A stretch of 29,160 nt of DNA from assembly GCA_900546265.1 (NCBI GenBank), contig URCA01000042.1, positions 1 to 29,160 on the forward strand, given 5' to 3'. Each line of letters opens with the position of its first letter. Within the stretch, counting starts at the first letter, position 1. The notes under the pieces are model-generated. The model worked only from the letters and a program-made list of their open reading frames with translations, ran no database searches and had not been told where the DNA came from. The position numbers and the translations under genes were made by a program. This stretch comes from an uncultured Oscillospiraceae bacterium. Its GTDB lineage: Bacteria; Bacillota; Clostridia; Oscillospirales; Acutalibacteraceae. This document shows positions 15,265 to 24,664 of this stretch, piece after piece.

Positions 15265-17247
15265 CTATTTCATATTCTGCAGTTCCTGTATGCGATCGCG
15301 CAGATACGCCGCGTGTTCAAACTCTAGCAGCTTCGCGGCGTTTTTCATTTCCCGCGTCATTTCCTCAATCAGCTTGAGCCGTTCAGCCTTACTCAGACGC
15401 TTGAGAGGTTTATCGCTTTTTCCGGAATGCTTGGAGGTGATTTCAATGACCTCCCGCACATCCTTGATGATGGTCTTCGGCACGATGCCGTGCGCCTCGT
15501 TGTATGCCATTTGAATAGCGCGGCGCCGGTTGGTCTCGGCAATGGCCCGTTCCATGGAGGGTGTCACCTGATCGGCATACATAATAACCTGTCCCTGCGC
15601 ATTGCGGGCCGCCCGGCCGATGGTCTGCACCAGGCTGGTTTCCGAGCGCAGAAATCCTTCCTTGTCCGCGTCCAGGATGGCCACCAGCGAGACCTCCGGA
15701 ATATCCAGGCCCTCCCGCAGTAGGTTGATACCGACCAGGACATCGAATTCGCCCAGCCGCAAATCCCGAATAATCTCCATACGTTCCATGGTGTCGATAT
15801 CGTGATGCATATAGCGAATTCGGATACCGTTATTTTCCAGGAAGGTTGTGAGATCCTCCGCCATCTTTTTGGTCAGCGTGGTGACCAGCACGCGTTCCTT
15901 TCGCCCGGCCCGCTGCCGAATTTCCTCCATCAGATCGTCTATCTGCCCTTCAACCGGCTTGACGATCACCTCGGGGTCCACCAACCCGGTGGGACGAATC
16001 ACCTGCTCCACGATCTGGGCGCTCTTCTGTCGTTCCAAATCGCCCGGCGTCGCGCTGACAAAAACGACCTGGTTGACCCGATCGTAAAACTCGTCGAAAT
16101 TCAGCGGCCGGTTGTCAAAGGCGCTGGGCAGCCGGAACCCGTAGTCCACCAAGCTCCTCTTTCGCGCATAATCGCCGCCGAACATGCCGCGTACCTGGGG
16201 CAGCATGACATGGGACTCGTCCACAAACAAAAGGTAGTCCTTGGGGAAATAATCCAGCAGCGTAAACGGCGTGGAGCCGGCGGGCCGGCCGGCCAAAACG
16301 CGGGAATAGTTCTCAACACCCTTGCACACGCCGATTTCCTGCAGCATCTCGATATCGTAACGCGTGCGCTGCAAAATACGCTGCGCCTCCAGCAGCTTTC
16401 CCTCCTGCTTGAACCACTCAACCCGTTCCTGCAGCTCCTGCTCGATATTCTGAATCGCGTCCTGCATTTTTTCCGGCGGTACGATGTAATGGGAGGCCGG
16501 GTAAATCGCCACATGGTTGACGACACCCTTCAGCTCGCCGGTCAGCGGATGGATTTCGCTGATACGGTCTATCTCATCCCCAAAAAACTCCACGCGGATA
16601 ACAGTTTCGCTGGAGCCGCTGGTGAAAATCTCCACCACGTCTCCCCTGACCCGGAATTTGTTGCGGATAAAATTGATGTCGTTGCGCTCATATTGCAGCT
16701 CGACCAGCTTGGCGAGCAAATCGTCCCGCTTTTTTCGCATACCCGGCCGCAGCGAAATCACCATGCTGCGGTAGTCGATCGGGTCGCCCAAGCTGTAAAT
16801 GCAGGACACGCTGGCCACAATGATCACGTCTCGTCTCTCCGACAGAGCGGACGTGGCCGAATGCCGTAGCTTATCGATTTCGTCATTGATGGCGGAATCC
16901 TTCTCAATATAGGTGTCCGTGGAGGCAATATACGCCTCCGGCTGATAATAATCGTAATAGCTGACGAAATATTCGACCGAGGACTCGGGGAAAAACTCGC
17001 GAAATTCGCTGCACAGCTGGGCGGCGAGCGTCTTATTGTGGGCCAAAACCAGGGTAGGTTTTTGCACCTGCTGAATAATATTGGCCATAGTAAATGTTTT
17101 GCCGGAACCCGTTACGCCCAGCAGAGTCTGCTCTTTGTCCCCTCTTTTGATTCCCTCCACCAGCTTGGCAATCGCTTCCGGCTGGTCTCCCGTGGGTTTA
17201 TAAGGGGCCACCAATTTAAACAATTCCCGCTCAGTTTTTTCACTCAT
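15265..17247 (-). CDS. uvrB: Excinuclease ABC subunit B
   Basis: UvrB is the helicase-like damage-verification subunit of nucleotide excision repair and recruits UvrC. The 660-residue product has Walker A GVTGSGKT (44-51), the damage-probing beta-hairpin region YYDYYQPEAYIASTD, DESHVMLPQ (motif II), QTIGRAARN (motif VI), and the C-terminal UVR helix pair that binds UvrA/UvrC. ATG 17247 is preceded by GAGGA with 8 nt spacing. An upstream in-frame ATG at 17262 would add five residues and lies across that site. It is the first gene of uvrBA, with a LexA-type box about 75 bp upstream. Confidence 0.98.
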   Translation of the reverse strand: MSEKTERELFKLVAPYKPTGDQPEAIAKLVEGIKRGDKEQTLLGVTGSGKTFTMANIIQQVQKPTLVLAHNKTLAAQLCSEFREFFPESSVEYFVSYYDYYQPEAYIASTDTYIEKDSAINDEIDKLRHSATSALSERRDVIIVASVSCIYSLGDPIDYRSMVISLRPGMRKKRDDLLAKLVELQYERNDINFIRNKFRVRGDVVEIFTSGSSETVIRVEFFGDEIDRISEIHPLTGELKGVVNHVAIYPASHYIVPPEKMQDAIQNIEQELQERVEWFKQEGKLLEAQRILQRTRYDIEMLQEIGVCKGVENYSRVLAGRPAGSTPFTLLDYFPKDYLLFVDESHVMLPQVRGMFGGDYARKRSLVDYGFRLPSAFDNRPLNFDEFYDRVNQVVFVSATPGDLERQKSAQIVEQVIRPTGLVDPEVIVKPVEGQIDDLMEEIRQRAGRKERVLVTTLTKKMAEDLTTFLENNGIRIRYMHHDIDTMERMEIIRDLRLGEFDVLVGINLLREGLDIPEVSLVAILDADKEGFLRSETSLVQTIGRAARNAQGQVIMYADQVTPSMERAIAETNRRRAIQMAYNEAHGIVPKTIIKDVREVIEITSKHSGKSDKPLKRLSKAERLKLIEEMTREMKNAAKLLEFEHAAYLRDRIQELQNMK

Positions 17248-17321
17248 CACACGAATCCTCATGACGGCTTCTATCAGCCGCTTATTGACACGAATGCCGC
17301 TTGGGACACGGCAATCAGATT

Positions 17322-17335
17322 AGAACAAACGTTTC
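17322..17335. promoter_or_regulatory. LexA/DinR operator (SOS box) upstream of uvrB
   Basis: The sequence AGAACAAACGTTTC fits the Gram-positive LexA consensus CGAACRNRYGTTYC at 13 of 14 positions and is nearly palindromic. It lies 75-88 bp upstream of the uvrB start. uvrBA is a classical SOS operon in Bacillus, so the context agrees. A TAATCT near 17316-17321 on the minus strand may be the -10, but no good -35 is seen. Confidence 0.82.
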
Positions 17336-17473
17336 TGTTATTCTACCTCTTTCGGCCTGCTTTGTCAATCTTTTTAGCAAGTCCGGATAGCGCAATTTTT
17401 CAGACGAAGAGTATCTCCTTGTTTGGACAACACTAGGTATGCCCAGTTTTGCCGCTTTCTTCACGAAAAATCA

Positions 17474-17497
17474 AAATCACCAGTTCACTGGTGGTTT
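17474..17497. other. Isolated hairpin in the uvrB / ATPase intergenic gap
   Basis: AAATCACCAG and the opposing CTGGTGGTTT form a 10-bp stem with one T-G wobble around a TTCA-like loop. On the minus strand GATTTTGATTTTT follows. The gap 17336-17571 otherwise shows only AT-rich sequence and no gene I can support. It may be a remnant or a terminator for read-through. Confidence 0.35.
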
Positions 17498-17571
17498 CGT
17501 TTGTTTCGCTTATTCGAGACGATACGGTACGCGATATAATTCCCGTTTATAAATTGTTTACCATTCCGCCC

Positions 17572-17600
17572 TTGACAGGGATTTCCAAACCTGTTAGACT
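17572..17600 (+). promoter_or_regulatory. Sigma-A promoter of the riboswitch-ATPase transcript
   Basis: TTGACA (17572-17577), a 17-nt spacer and TAGACT (17595-17600) form a good housekeeping promoter. The transcript should start near 17607, just ahead of the riboswitch P1 stem at 17611. Confidence 0.82.
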
Positions 17601-17610
17601 ATTGTTTACA

Positions 17611-17699
17611 CAAAAGGGAGTAGTTACAAGCTTCGTTGTCAACAACTCGATTCTTCGGAATCTGGCAATGAACGCCGAATATCGGTAACAAGACTTTTG
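17611..17699 (+). promoter_or_regulatory. yybP-ykoY family (manganese) riboswitch
   Basis: The leader holds the conserved elements of the yybP-ykoY motif: GGGAGTAG (17616-17623), GTCAACAAC (17638-17646) and AACGCCGAA (17671-17679), closed by a P1 stem CAAAAG (17611-17616) with CTTTTG (17694-17699). This family senses Mn2+ and usually turns on export genes. CTTT of the P1 3' strand (17694-17697) is also part of the 5' arm of the downstream terminator, so metal-stabilised P1 and the terminator exclude each other, predicting an ON switch. Confidence 0.92.
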
Positions 17700-17748
17700 G
17701 ATGGCTTCTCCGCCCTGCGCGGAGGCTGTCTGAAAGTCTTTTTTATTT
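17690..17748 (+). terminator. Riboswitch expression-platform terminator
   Basis: Outer stem AAGACTTT (17690-17697) pairs with AAAGTCTT (17733-17740). Inner stem CTCCGC (17708-17713) pairs with GCGGAG (17719-17724). A TTTTTTATTT tract follows. The outer arm overlaps riboswitch P1. Confidence 0.88.
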
Positions 17749-17791
17749 GGTCGGTTTCTGCTCATACTACTCTCGTATAAGGAGGATGCAT

Positions 17792-20400
<2,609 letters not shown>

Positions 20401-20401
<1 letters not shown>

Positions 20402-20435
20402 AAAACCGCGGAGCCGGACGGCTCCGCGGTTTTTG
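20401..20435 (+). terminator. Intrinsic terminator of the P-type ATPase gene
   Basis: AAAACCGCGGAGCC (20402-20415) pairs perfectly with GGCTCCGCGGTTTT (20420-20433) around GGAC and ends in TTTTT. It starts at the stop codon. Confidence 0.93.
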
Positions 20436-20489
20436 CTTTAGCGGCTGCCTGAGATTGTAATGCAGCGTCAAGCCTTCGATGTCTCTTTA

Positions 20490-20546
20490 GGGACTAAGTC
20501 CGTTTTGACCCTTCTAGGGCCTGTGCATACCACCAGTTTACTATGA
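20490..20546. repeat. Intergenic mini-hairpin element, related to 1-54
   Basis: Two short hairpins, GGAC/GTCC (20491-20494 with 20498-20501) and CCCT/AGGG (20509-20512 with 20516-20519), are followed by CATACCAC (20526-20533). The order CCCTTnTAGGGCC, then CATnCCAC, then ATGA is also seen at 6-53, suggesting two diverged copies of one element at gene 3' ends. Confidence 0.35.
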
Positions 20547-21188
20547 TAAATCCACCTTTTCGAACCGAGCCGCCGCCGTCTGGTAGGTCAGCGCCATGCC
20601 GCCGCCATACGCGGCAAGCCCGGCCGCCAGGATGGGCAGCTGCTGCAGCAGCATGGCAGGCGCCGTGCTGTCGAACCAGTCGGCCACCCCGGGCACATGG
20701 GCCAGCGTCTCCATGACGCCGATCCCCAGCGTCACCGGGATCACCCCCAGCAGAAACGCCTTTCCCGCCTTGTACGCCGTCTTGTAAAAGCTGATGAGGA
20801 ACACCGCGTTAAACGCCGCGTAAATCAGCAGCCCACAGCCGAAATACGCCACGTTCGCCTCGATTCCCGCCGGGTTGCCGTTCGGCAGCAGCACCACCCG
20901 CAACAGGGCGAAGGGCACCGTCAGCAGTAGCTGTCCCAGCTGCGCGGCGGCCAGCAGCTGGCATTTGGCCCGCACCACGTCCCGTTTGTTGACCGGCAGC
21001 GCGGCGGTGAAAAACGCGTCCTTGTTCTCCCGCGCGTTGATAAAGGTCTGAAAAATGCCCAGACATCCGAAAAAGAACACCACGCCATAGGGATAGGCAG
21101 GCACTAGGGTCAGCGCCCCCATACCGAGGAAAAGGAAGAGGGATGGATGGGCAGCCAGCCGGATTTCCTTATAAAGCAGCGTCATCAT
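20541..21188 (-). CDS. ABC-2 type transporter permease
   Basis: A 215-residue membrane protein with about six hydrophobic segments (near 14-30, 35-50, 78-98, 108-130, 140-160, 180-200), consistent with a small ABC-2 permease that would act as a dimer. The N-terminus LLYKEIRLA, followed by NARENKDAFFTAALPVNKRDVVRAK near 52-76, is the usual cytosolic coupling-loop pattern of these permeases. It overlaps the ATPase gene by 20 bp. Start is ATG 21188 or the next ATG at 21185. The substrate is unknown; such YtrBC/BcrAB-like pairs often concern peptide or antibiotic stress. Confidence 0.85.
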   Translation of the reverse strand: MMTLLYKEIRLAAHPSLFLFLGMGALTLVPAYPYGVVFFFGCLGIFQTFINARENKDAFFTAALPVNKRDVVRAKCQLLAAAQLGQLLLTVPFALLRVVLLPNGNPAGIEANVAYFGCGLLIYAAFNAVFLISFYKTAYKAGKAFLLGVIPVTLGIGVMETLAHVPGVADWFDSTAPAMLLQQLPILAAGLAAYGGGMALTYQTAAARFEKVDLS

Positions 21189-21939
21189 CCCGCGCCCCCC
21201 TCTCGGTCCGAATCATAATCTGCTCCAGCGTCAGCGCGCCGGTATCCTCCGGTCGCTTTAGGTGATCGAACGCCCGCAGGAATCCGGCCTTGTCCCGGCT
21301 CTGAAGCACCCGGCCGCCCTGCAAATAGGTGATGTCGTCCGCGCAGCTGTCCAGATCCGAGGTGATGTGGGTGGAGAACAGCACGCTCCTCTCCCCGCTT
21401 TTGACCACCCGGCGGAACAGCGCCAGCAGCTCGTCCCGCGCCACCGGATCCAGCCCGCTGGTCGGCTCGTCCAGAATCAGCAGCCGCGCCTGATGGGACA
21501 GCGCCAGGGCAATCAGATATTTCACCCGCATTCCGGAGGACAGCTGGTTGACCCTCTTGCTTTCGTCCAGGTCGAACAGCCGGCAGTACCGCCGATACGC
21601 CTCCTCGTCCCATTGCGGATAAAACCGCCGGGTCACGTCAGTGATCGCCGCCAGCTTTTTATACATATAGAAATCGATGCCGCCCAGCACAATTCCCATT
21701 TCCTGCTTGCAGGCCGTCTCCTCCCGGCGAAAATCCCGCCCCAGTATCCGCACCTCTCCCGCGTCCGGCGCCACCAGCCGCAGGATGGCCTTCAGGGTGG
21801 TGCTCTTCCCCGCCCCGTTCTTGCCGATCAGCCCCATAATCCGCCCCGGCCGAAGCGTAAAGGACACATCCTCCAGCACAAACGCGGGATACCGCTTGGT
21901 CAGTCCCCGTACCGCCAGCATATCCGTACTGTCCATCAT
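21169..21939 (-). CDS. ABC transporter ATP-binding protein
   Basis: A 256-residue ATPase of the ABC-2 exporter type (YtrB/CcmA-like). It has Walker A GKNGAGKST (39-47), signature LSSGM (133-137) in place of the usual LSGGQ, Walker B LLILDEP (153-159) with the D-loop SGLDP, and switch histidine in FSTHI. The insert VLGGIDFYMYKKLAAITDV resembles the Q-loop region of YtrB-type proteins. Its ATG overlaps the stop of the HTH-AbrB gene by 4 bp and its 3' end overlaps the permease gene by 20 bp, so the operon is translationally coupled. Confidence 0.92.
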   Translation of the reverse strand: MMDSTDMLAVRGLTKRYPAFVLEDVSFTLRPGRIMGLIGKNGAGKSTTLKAILRLVAPDAGEVRILGRDFRREETACKQEMGIVLGGIDFYMYKKLAAITDVTRRFYPQWDEEAYRRYCRLFDLDESKRVNQLSSGMRVKYLIALALSHQARLLILDEPTSGLDPVARDELLALFRRVVKSGERSVLFSTHITSDLDSCADDITYLQGGRVLQSRDKAGFLRAFDHLKRPEDTGALTLEQIMIRTERGARDDDAAL

Positions 21940-22397
21940 CTTTCACCGCCCGCGCGGAAATGCCGCAGCACGCTTTCTATGGCCTGCATAAAGCGCTCGC
22001 TGTTCACCAGCGCCAGCCCGTAACTCTCCGGCTCCTCGCTTCCCAGCACCATCAGGGAATCCCCCGCCCGTATTTGAAACAGATCCCGCGCCTTCTTCGG
22101 CAGCACAATCTGCCCCCGTTCCCCCACCGTCACTGTACCGAACATGTGCTTGCCCTTGGGCGGAATGGGATATCCGGCCTTCTCCCCCTCATGATGCACC
22201 AGATCGTCCAGTGAAACGCCGTACAGGGCGGCCAGCGCGTCGCAGTTGAGGATGTCCGGCATGGTCTCGCCGCTTTCCCATTTGGCCACCGCCTGCCGGG
22301 TCACGCCGATTTTCTCCGCCACCTCCTCTTGGGAATACTGGTGGCATTTCCGCAGCCCGGCCAGGTTGGCCGCCAGTGGGCTTGTGGTTTCTTTCAT
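21936..22397 (-). CDS. XRE-type HTH regulator fused to a SpoVT-AbrB domain
   Basis: A 153-residue protein with an N-terminal XRE helix-turn-helix (about 8-63; YSQEEVAEKIGVTRQAVAKWESG) and a C-terminal AbrB swapped-hairpin domain (about 86-120; TVTVGERGQIVLPKKARDLFQI). It therefore carries two DNA-binding folds. The start ATG 22397 follows GGGGTG by 8 nt; an in-frame extension to 22466 covers the promoter and is not credible. It is the first gene of the ABC operon and is likely autoregulatory, probably as a repressor. Confidence 0.9.
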   Translation of the reverse strand: MKETTSPLAANLAGLRKCHQYSQEEVAEKIGVTRQAVAKWESGETMPDILNCDALAALYGVSLDDLVHHEGEKAGYPIPPKGKHMFGTVTVGERGQIVLPKKARDLFQIRAGDSLMVLGSEEPESYGLALVNSERFMQAIESVLRHFRAGGER

Positions 22398-22421
22398 ACT
22401 TTTCACACCCCGTTCAATCCT

Positions 22422-22449
22422 AGTATACCAGAATGCCGCCGTATGACAA
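22422..22449 (-). promoter_or_regulatory. Sigma-A promoter of the HTH-AbrB/ABC operon
   Basis: On the minus strand TTGTCA (22449-22444), a 16-nt spacer and TATACT (22427-22422) give a good promoter. Transcription would begin near 22415, about 18 nt before the ATG at 22397. Confidence 0.75.
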
Positions 22450-22487
22450 CCAATTCCCGCTGACATTTTTCGTTCGTTTCGGTTGCT

Positions 22488-23036
22488 CTATATCCCGTAT
22501 AGCAGCACGCCTGCCCCGCCGCTGAACAGCATCACCAGCATGGGATGAGGCTTGCCCAACCGCAGCCAGGTCAGCATGAGCGTCAGCAGGCACAGCCCCC
22601 TCCATTCGCTCCCGCCCGTCGGCAGCCAGATCGACAGCATCACGATCGAAGCGACCGCCGACGCGATCAGCCCAGCCGATGCGGCCCGCAGTCCGCCCAG
22701 CGCCTGTACCATCCCTGGCGACTGCCCGTACCGCCGGAACACCCCGAAAAGCAGCAGCGCGATCACACACCCGCACAGCACGCATCCCGCCGTGGCCGCT
22801 ATCGCCCCCGGTATCCCCGCCGTCCGCAGCCCCACAAAGGTGGAGACATTGACCGCCAGCGGCCCGGGCGTCATCTGGGAAATGGTCAGAATGTCGGTGA
22901 ACTCCTGCAGCGTCAGCCAGTGCCGCCCCTCCACCACCTGCGCCTGAATCAGCGGGATGGTAGCGTATCCCCCGCCGATACTGCACAGCCCGATTTGCAA
23001 AAACTCCCAAAACAGCTCGCCAATCCCCGCCGTCAT
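22488..23036 (-). CDS. CHR-family (chromate-type) transporter, second half
   Basis: A 182-residue membrane protein of the short-chain CHR family. It has the N-terminal GGGYATIPLI motif (21-30), ISQMTPGPLAVNVSTFVG (52-69), and about five or six hydrophobic stretches. Short CHR proteins work as heteromeric pairs, and this one overlaps its partner by 4 bp (ATGA). A much longer open frame continues upstream, but its first 210 residues are a Gly/Ala/Arg-rich shadow of the partner gene, so ATG 23036 is the start. Substrate is probably an oxyanion; chromate is only the family's name-giving substrate. Confidence 0.88.
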   Translation of the reverse strand: MTAGIGELFWEFLQIGLCSIGGGYATIPLIQAQVVEGRHWLTLQEFTDILTISQMTPGPLAVNVSTFVGLRTAGIPGAIAATAGCVLCGCVIALLLFGVFRRYGQSPGMVQALGGLRAASAGLIASAVASIVMLSIWLPTGGSEWRGLCLLTLMLTWLRLGKPHPMLVMLFSGGAGVLLYGI

Positions 23037-23620
23037 CTCCGCTTCCCCCCTTGTATCCAGCCCCGCATAAAGCAAATGCCCGCCCCGGCCGCCAGCACCG
23101 GCAGCACCGGCGCCTGCAGCAGGGTGCAGGCGATGAAGGTCAGCGGCACGATGGCGATGGTCAGTGGATCCTTCTGCCGGAACACCGCCCGGCTCATGTC
23201 CACCACCACGTCTGCCACCAGCGCCGCCACCCCGGCCTCCATCCCCTTGAGCACGGCGGCGATCACCCGATTGGCCCGGAACGCCGCGTAGCACGCCGCC
23301 ACCGCCGCCAGAATGCCCAGCGGCGGCAGCACCGCCGCCACGCAGCTGAGCATCGCCCCCGGCATTCCCGCCGTCCGATACCCCGCCAGCACCGCCAGGT
23401 TCACCGCGATGGCCCCCGGTGAGGACTGGGCGATGGCCGCCATGTCCAGCAGCTCCTCCTCGCTGAACAGCCCCTTTTTTTCCACAAACGCCTTGCGCAC
23501 CATGGGCAGCACCACATACCCGCCGCCAAAGGTGAACGCGCTGATGTACAGATTCACACCGAACAGCCAAAGCATCCGCTTCGCCGTGCCATCCCGTCCC
23601 GCCTTGTGATCGTCTTTCAC
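23033..23620 (-). CDS. CHR-family (chromate-type) transporter, first half
   Basis: A 195-residue short CHR protein, paralogous to its downstream partner. It carries FTFGGGYVVLPMVRKAF near 29-45 and the QSSPGAIAVNLAVLAGYRTAG block near 65-85, then several membrane helices. GTG 23620 follows GGAGG by 8 nt. It is the first gene of a two-gene operon and diverges from a LysR gene across a 106-bp AT-rich gap, an arrangement usual for a regulator and its target. Confidence 0.88.
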   Translation of the reverse strand: MKDDHKAGRDGTAKRMLWLFGVNLYISAFTFGGGYVVLPMVRKAFVEKKGLFSEEELLDMAAIAQSSPGAIAVNLAVLAGYRTAGMPGAMLSCVAAVLPPLGILAAVAACYAAFRANRVIAAVLKGMEAGVAALVADVVVDMSRAVFRQKDPLTIAIVPLTFIACTLLQAPVLPVLAAGAGICFMRGWIQGGKRR

Positions 23621-23644
23621 GCCCTATCCCTCCGTTCTCCCTCC

Positions 23645-23698
23645 AGTATATCGGTTGCCAATCCATAAATAAAATGCTATTATTTTATAGAATGGATT
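23645..23698. promoter_or_regulatory. Divergent promoter/operator region of chr pair and lysR
   Basis: A near-perfect dyad, AATCCAT (23660-23666) with ATGGATT (23692-23698) and ATAAAAT (23669-23675) with ATTTTAT (23682-23688), is centred at about 23679. For lysR, TTGCCA (23655-23660), a 17-nt spacer and TATTAT (23678-23683) form a promoter overlapping the dyad. For the chr operon, TATACT (minus, 23650-23645) is a good -10 with a weak -35 inside the dyad, as expected for activator-dependent transcription. Confidence 0.7.
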
Positions 23699-23726
23699 AG
23701 TATTTTATCATGAATAGGAGAGCGTC

Positions 23727-24605
23727 ATGAACCTGCGCCAGCTGGAAGTGTTCCGCGCCGTCTGCGAGCAGGGCGGCTTCACCCGCGCCGCCCAGAGCCT
23801 GTATATGACCCAGCCCGCCGTGTCCCACGTTATCGCCGAGCTGGAAAAGGAAGCGGGCTGCCCCCTGTTCGACCGGATTTCCCGACGGATTTACCTGACT
23901 GAAGCGGGCCGAATTTTCTTGGAAAAGGCTCGCCAAATCCTCGAGCTGCACGAGGAGCTGTCCGCCGGCTTTCCCGCCCTGACCGGGCAGGCACCCCTAC
24001 GCATCGGCTCCGGCATCACTATCGCCAACTTTCATCTCCCCACCATTCTGCGCCGCTGCCGCCGCCTGGATGGCTTTCCCTCTGTCCGGGTGACGGTGGA
24101 TCAGGCCGGCCGGATCGAGGAAGCCCTGCTGAACAGCGAGCTGGACGTCGCCCTTATCGAAGGCGTCGTCCGTCACCCGCACCTCATCCGGCAGCCCTTC
24201 TCCTCCTACGACACGGCTGCCTTCTGCGCCCCGTCTCATCCCCTGGCCACCCGCAGCCCCCTCTCCCTGGACGACCTGCTGACGGCGGAGCTTCTCCTGC
24301 GGGAGCCGGGCAGCGCCATTCGCGACGCCTTCGACAGCGCCCTGCTCCTGCGCGACCGCTGCGCCGAGCCCGCCTGGACGAGCGTCAACTCCCCCGCCCT
24401 GGCCGCCGCTGCCCGGGAAGGGCTCGGCGTCGCCGTCCTCCCCGCCTGCCTGACGGAAGCCGACGTCGCCGCCGGCCGCCTTGTCCGCCTGGAGGTGGAG
24501 GGGCTGACCCTGCGCAACCAAAATCAACTGGTGGTTCATCGGGATAAAACCATCACCCCGCCTCTGCGCCTGTTTATGGAGGCTGTGACGGCTGAAGAGG
24601 GATGA
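23727..24605 (+). CDS. LysR-family transcriptional regulator
   Basis: A 292-residue LTTR. The N-terminal winged HTH (1-60) reads MNLRQLEVFRAVCEQGGFTR, followed by AAQSLYMTQPAVSHVIAELE and LFDRISRRIYLTEAG. The effector-binding domain (about 90-290) includes LRIGSGITIANFHLP and DVALIEG. This form resembles CysL/YwfK-type regulators, though the ligand cannot be named. GGAGAG precedes the ATG at 23727. It is divergent from the CHR pair, which is its most likely target; it probably also represses itself through the shared dyad. Confidence 0.94.
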   Translation: MNLRQLEVFRAVCEQGGFTRAAQSLYMTQPAVSHVIAELEKEAGCPLFDRISRRIYLTEAGRIFLEKARQILELHEELSAGFPALTGQAPLRIGSGITIANFHLPTILRRCRRLDGFPSVRVTVDQAGRIEEALLNSELDVALIEGVVRHPHLIRQPFSSYDTAAFCAPSHPLATRSPLSLDDLLTAELLLREPGSAIRDAFDSALLLRDRCAEPAWTSVNSPALAAAAREGLGVAVLPACLTEADVAAGRLVRLEVEGLTLRNQNQLVVHRDKTITPPLRLFMEAVTAEEG

Positions 24606-24610
24606 ATTCC

Positions 24611-24640
24611 TTGACAATCCGCCTCCCCGCGCCGTATACT
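24611..24640 (+). promoter_or_regulatory. Sigma-A promoter of the coiled-coil gene
   Basis: TTGACA (24611-24616), an 18-nt spacer and TATACT (24635-24640) begin 5 nt after the lysR stop. The transcript would start near 24647, excluding the in-frame ATG at 24602 as the start of the next gene. Confidence 0.78.
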
Positions 24641-24664
24641 GAAAGCATCATTTTGGAAAGCGGG

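Noticed and set aside
15802..16869. A 355-residue plus-strand frame
   Set aside because: It is antisense to uvrB, His/Gln/Leu-rich, without motifs or RBS; uvrB is unmistakable on the other strand.
17449..17688. A 79-residue plus-strand frame upstream of the ATPase
   Set aside because: It runs through the promoter at 17572-17600 and the riboswitch and has no ribosome binding site. The conserved RNA motif explains the sequence better.
22488..23666. A 392-residue minus-strand frame covering both CHR genes
   Set aside because: Only its last 182 residues are a CHR protein. The first part is a frame-shadow of the partner gene, full of Gly, Ala and Arg. The ATG at 23036 overlaps the partner's stop in the usual ATGA form.
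24602..24664. An N-terminal extension of the coiled-coil protein from an ATG at 24602
   Set aside because: A TTGACA-TATACT promoter lies within it (24611-24640), so the mRNA starts downstream of that ATG.
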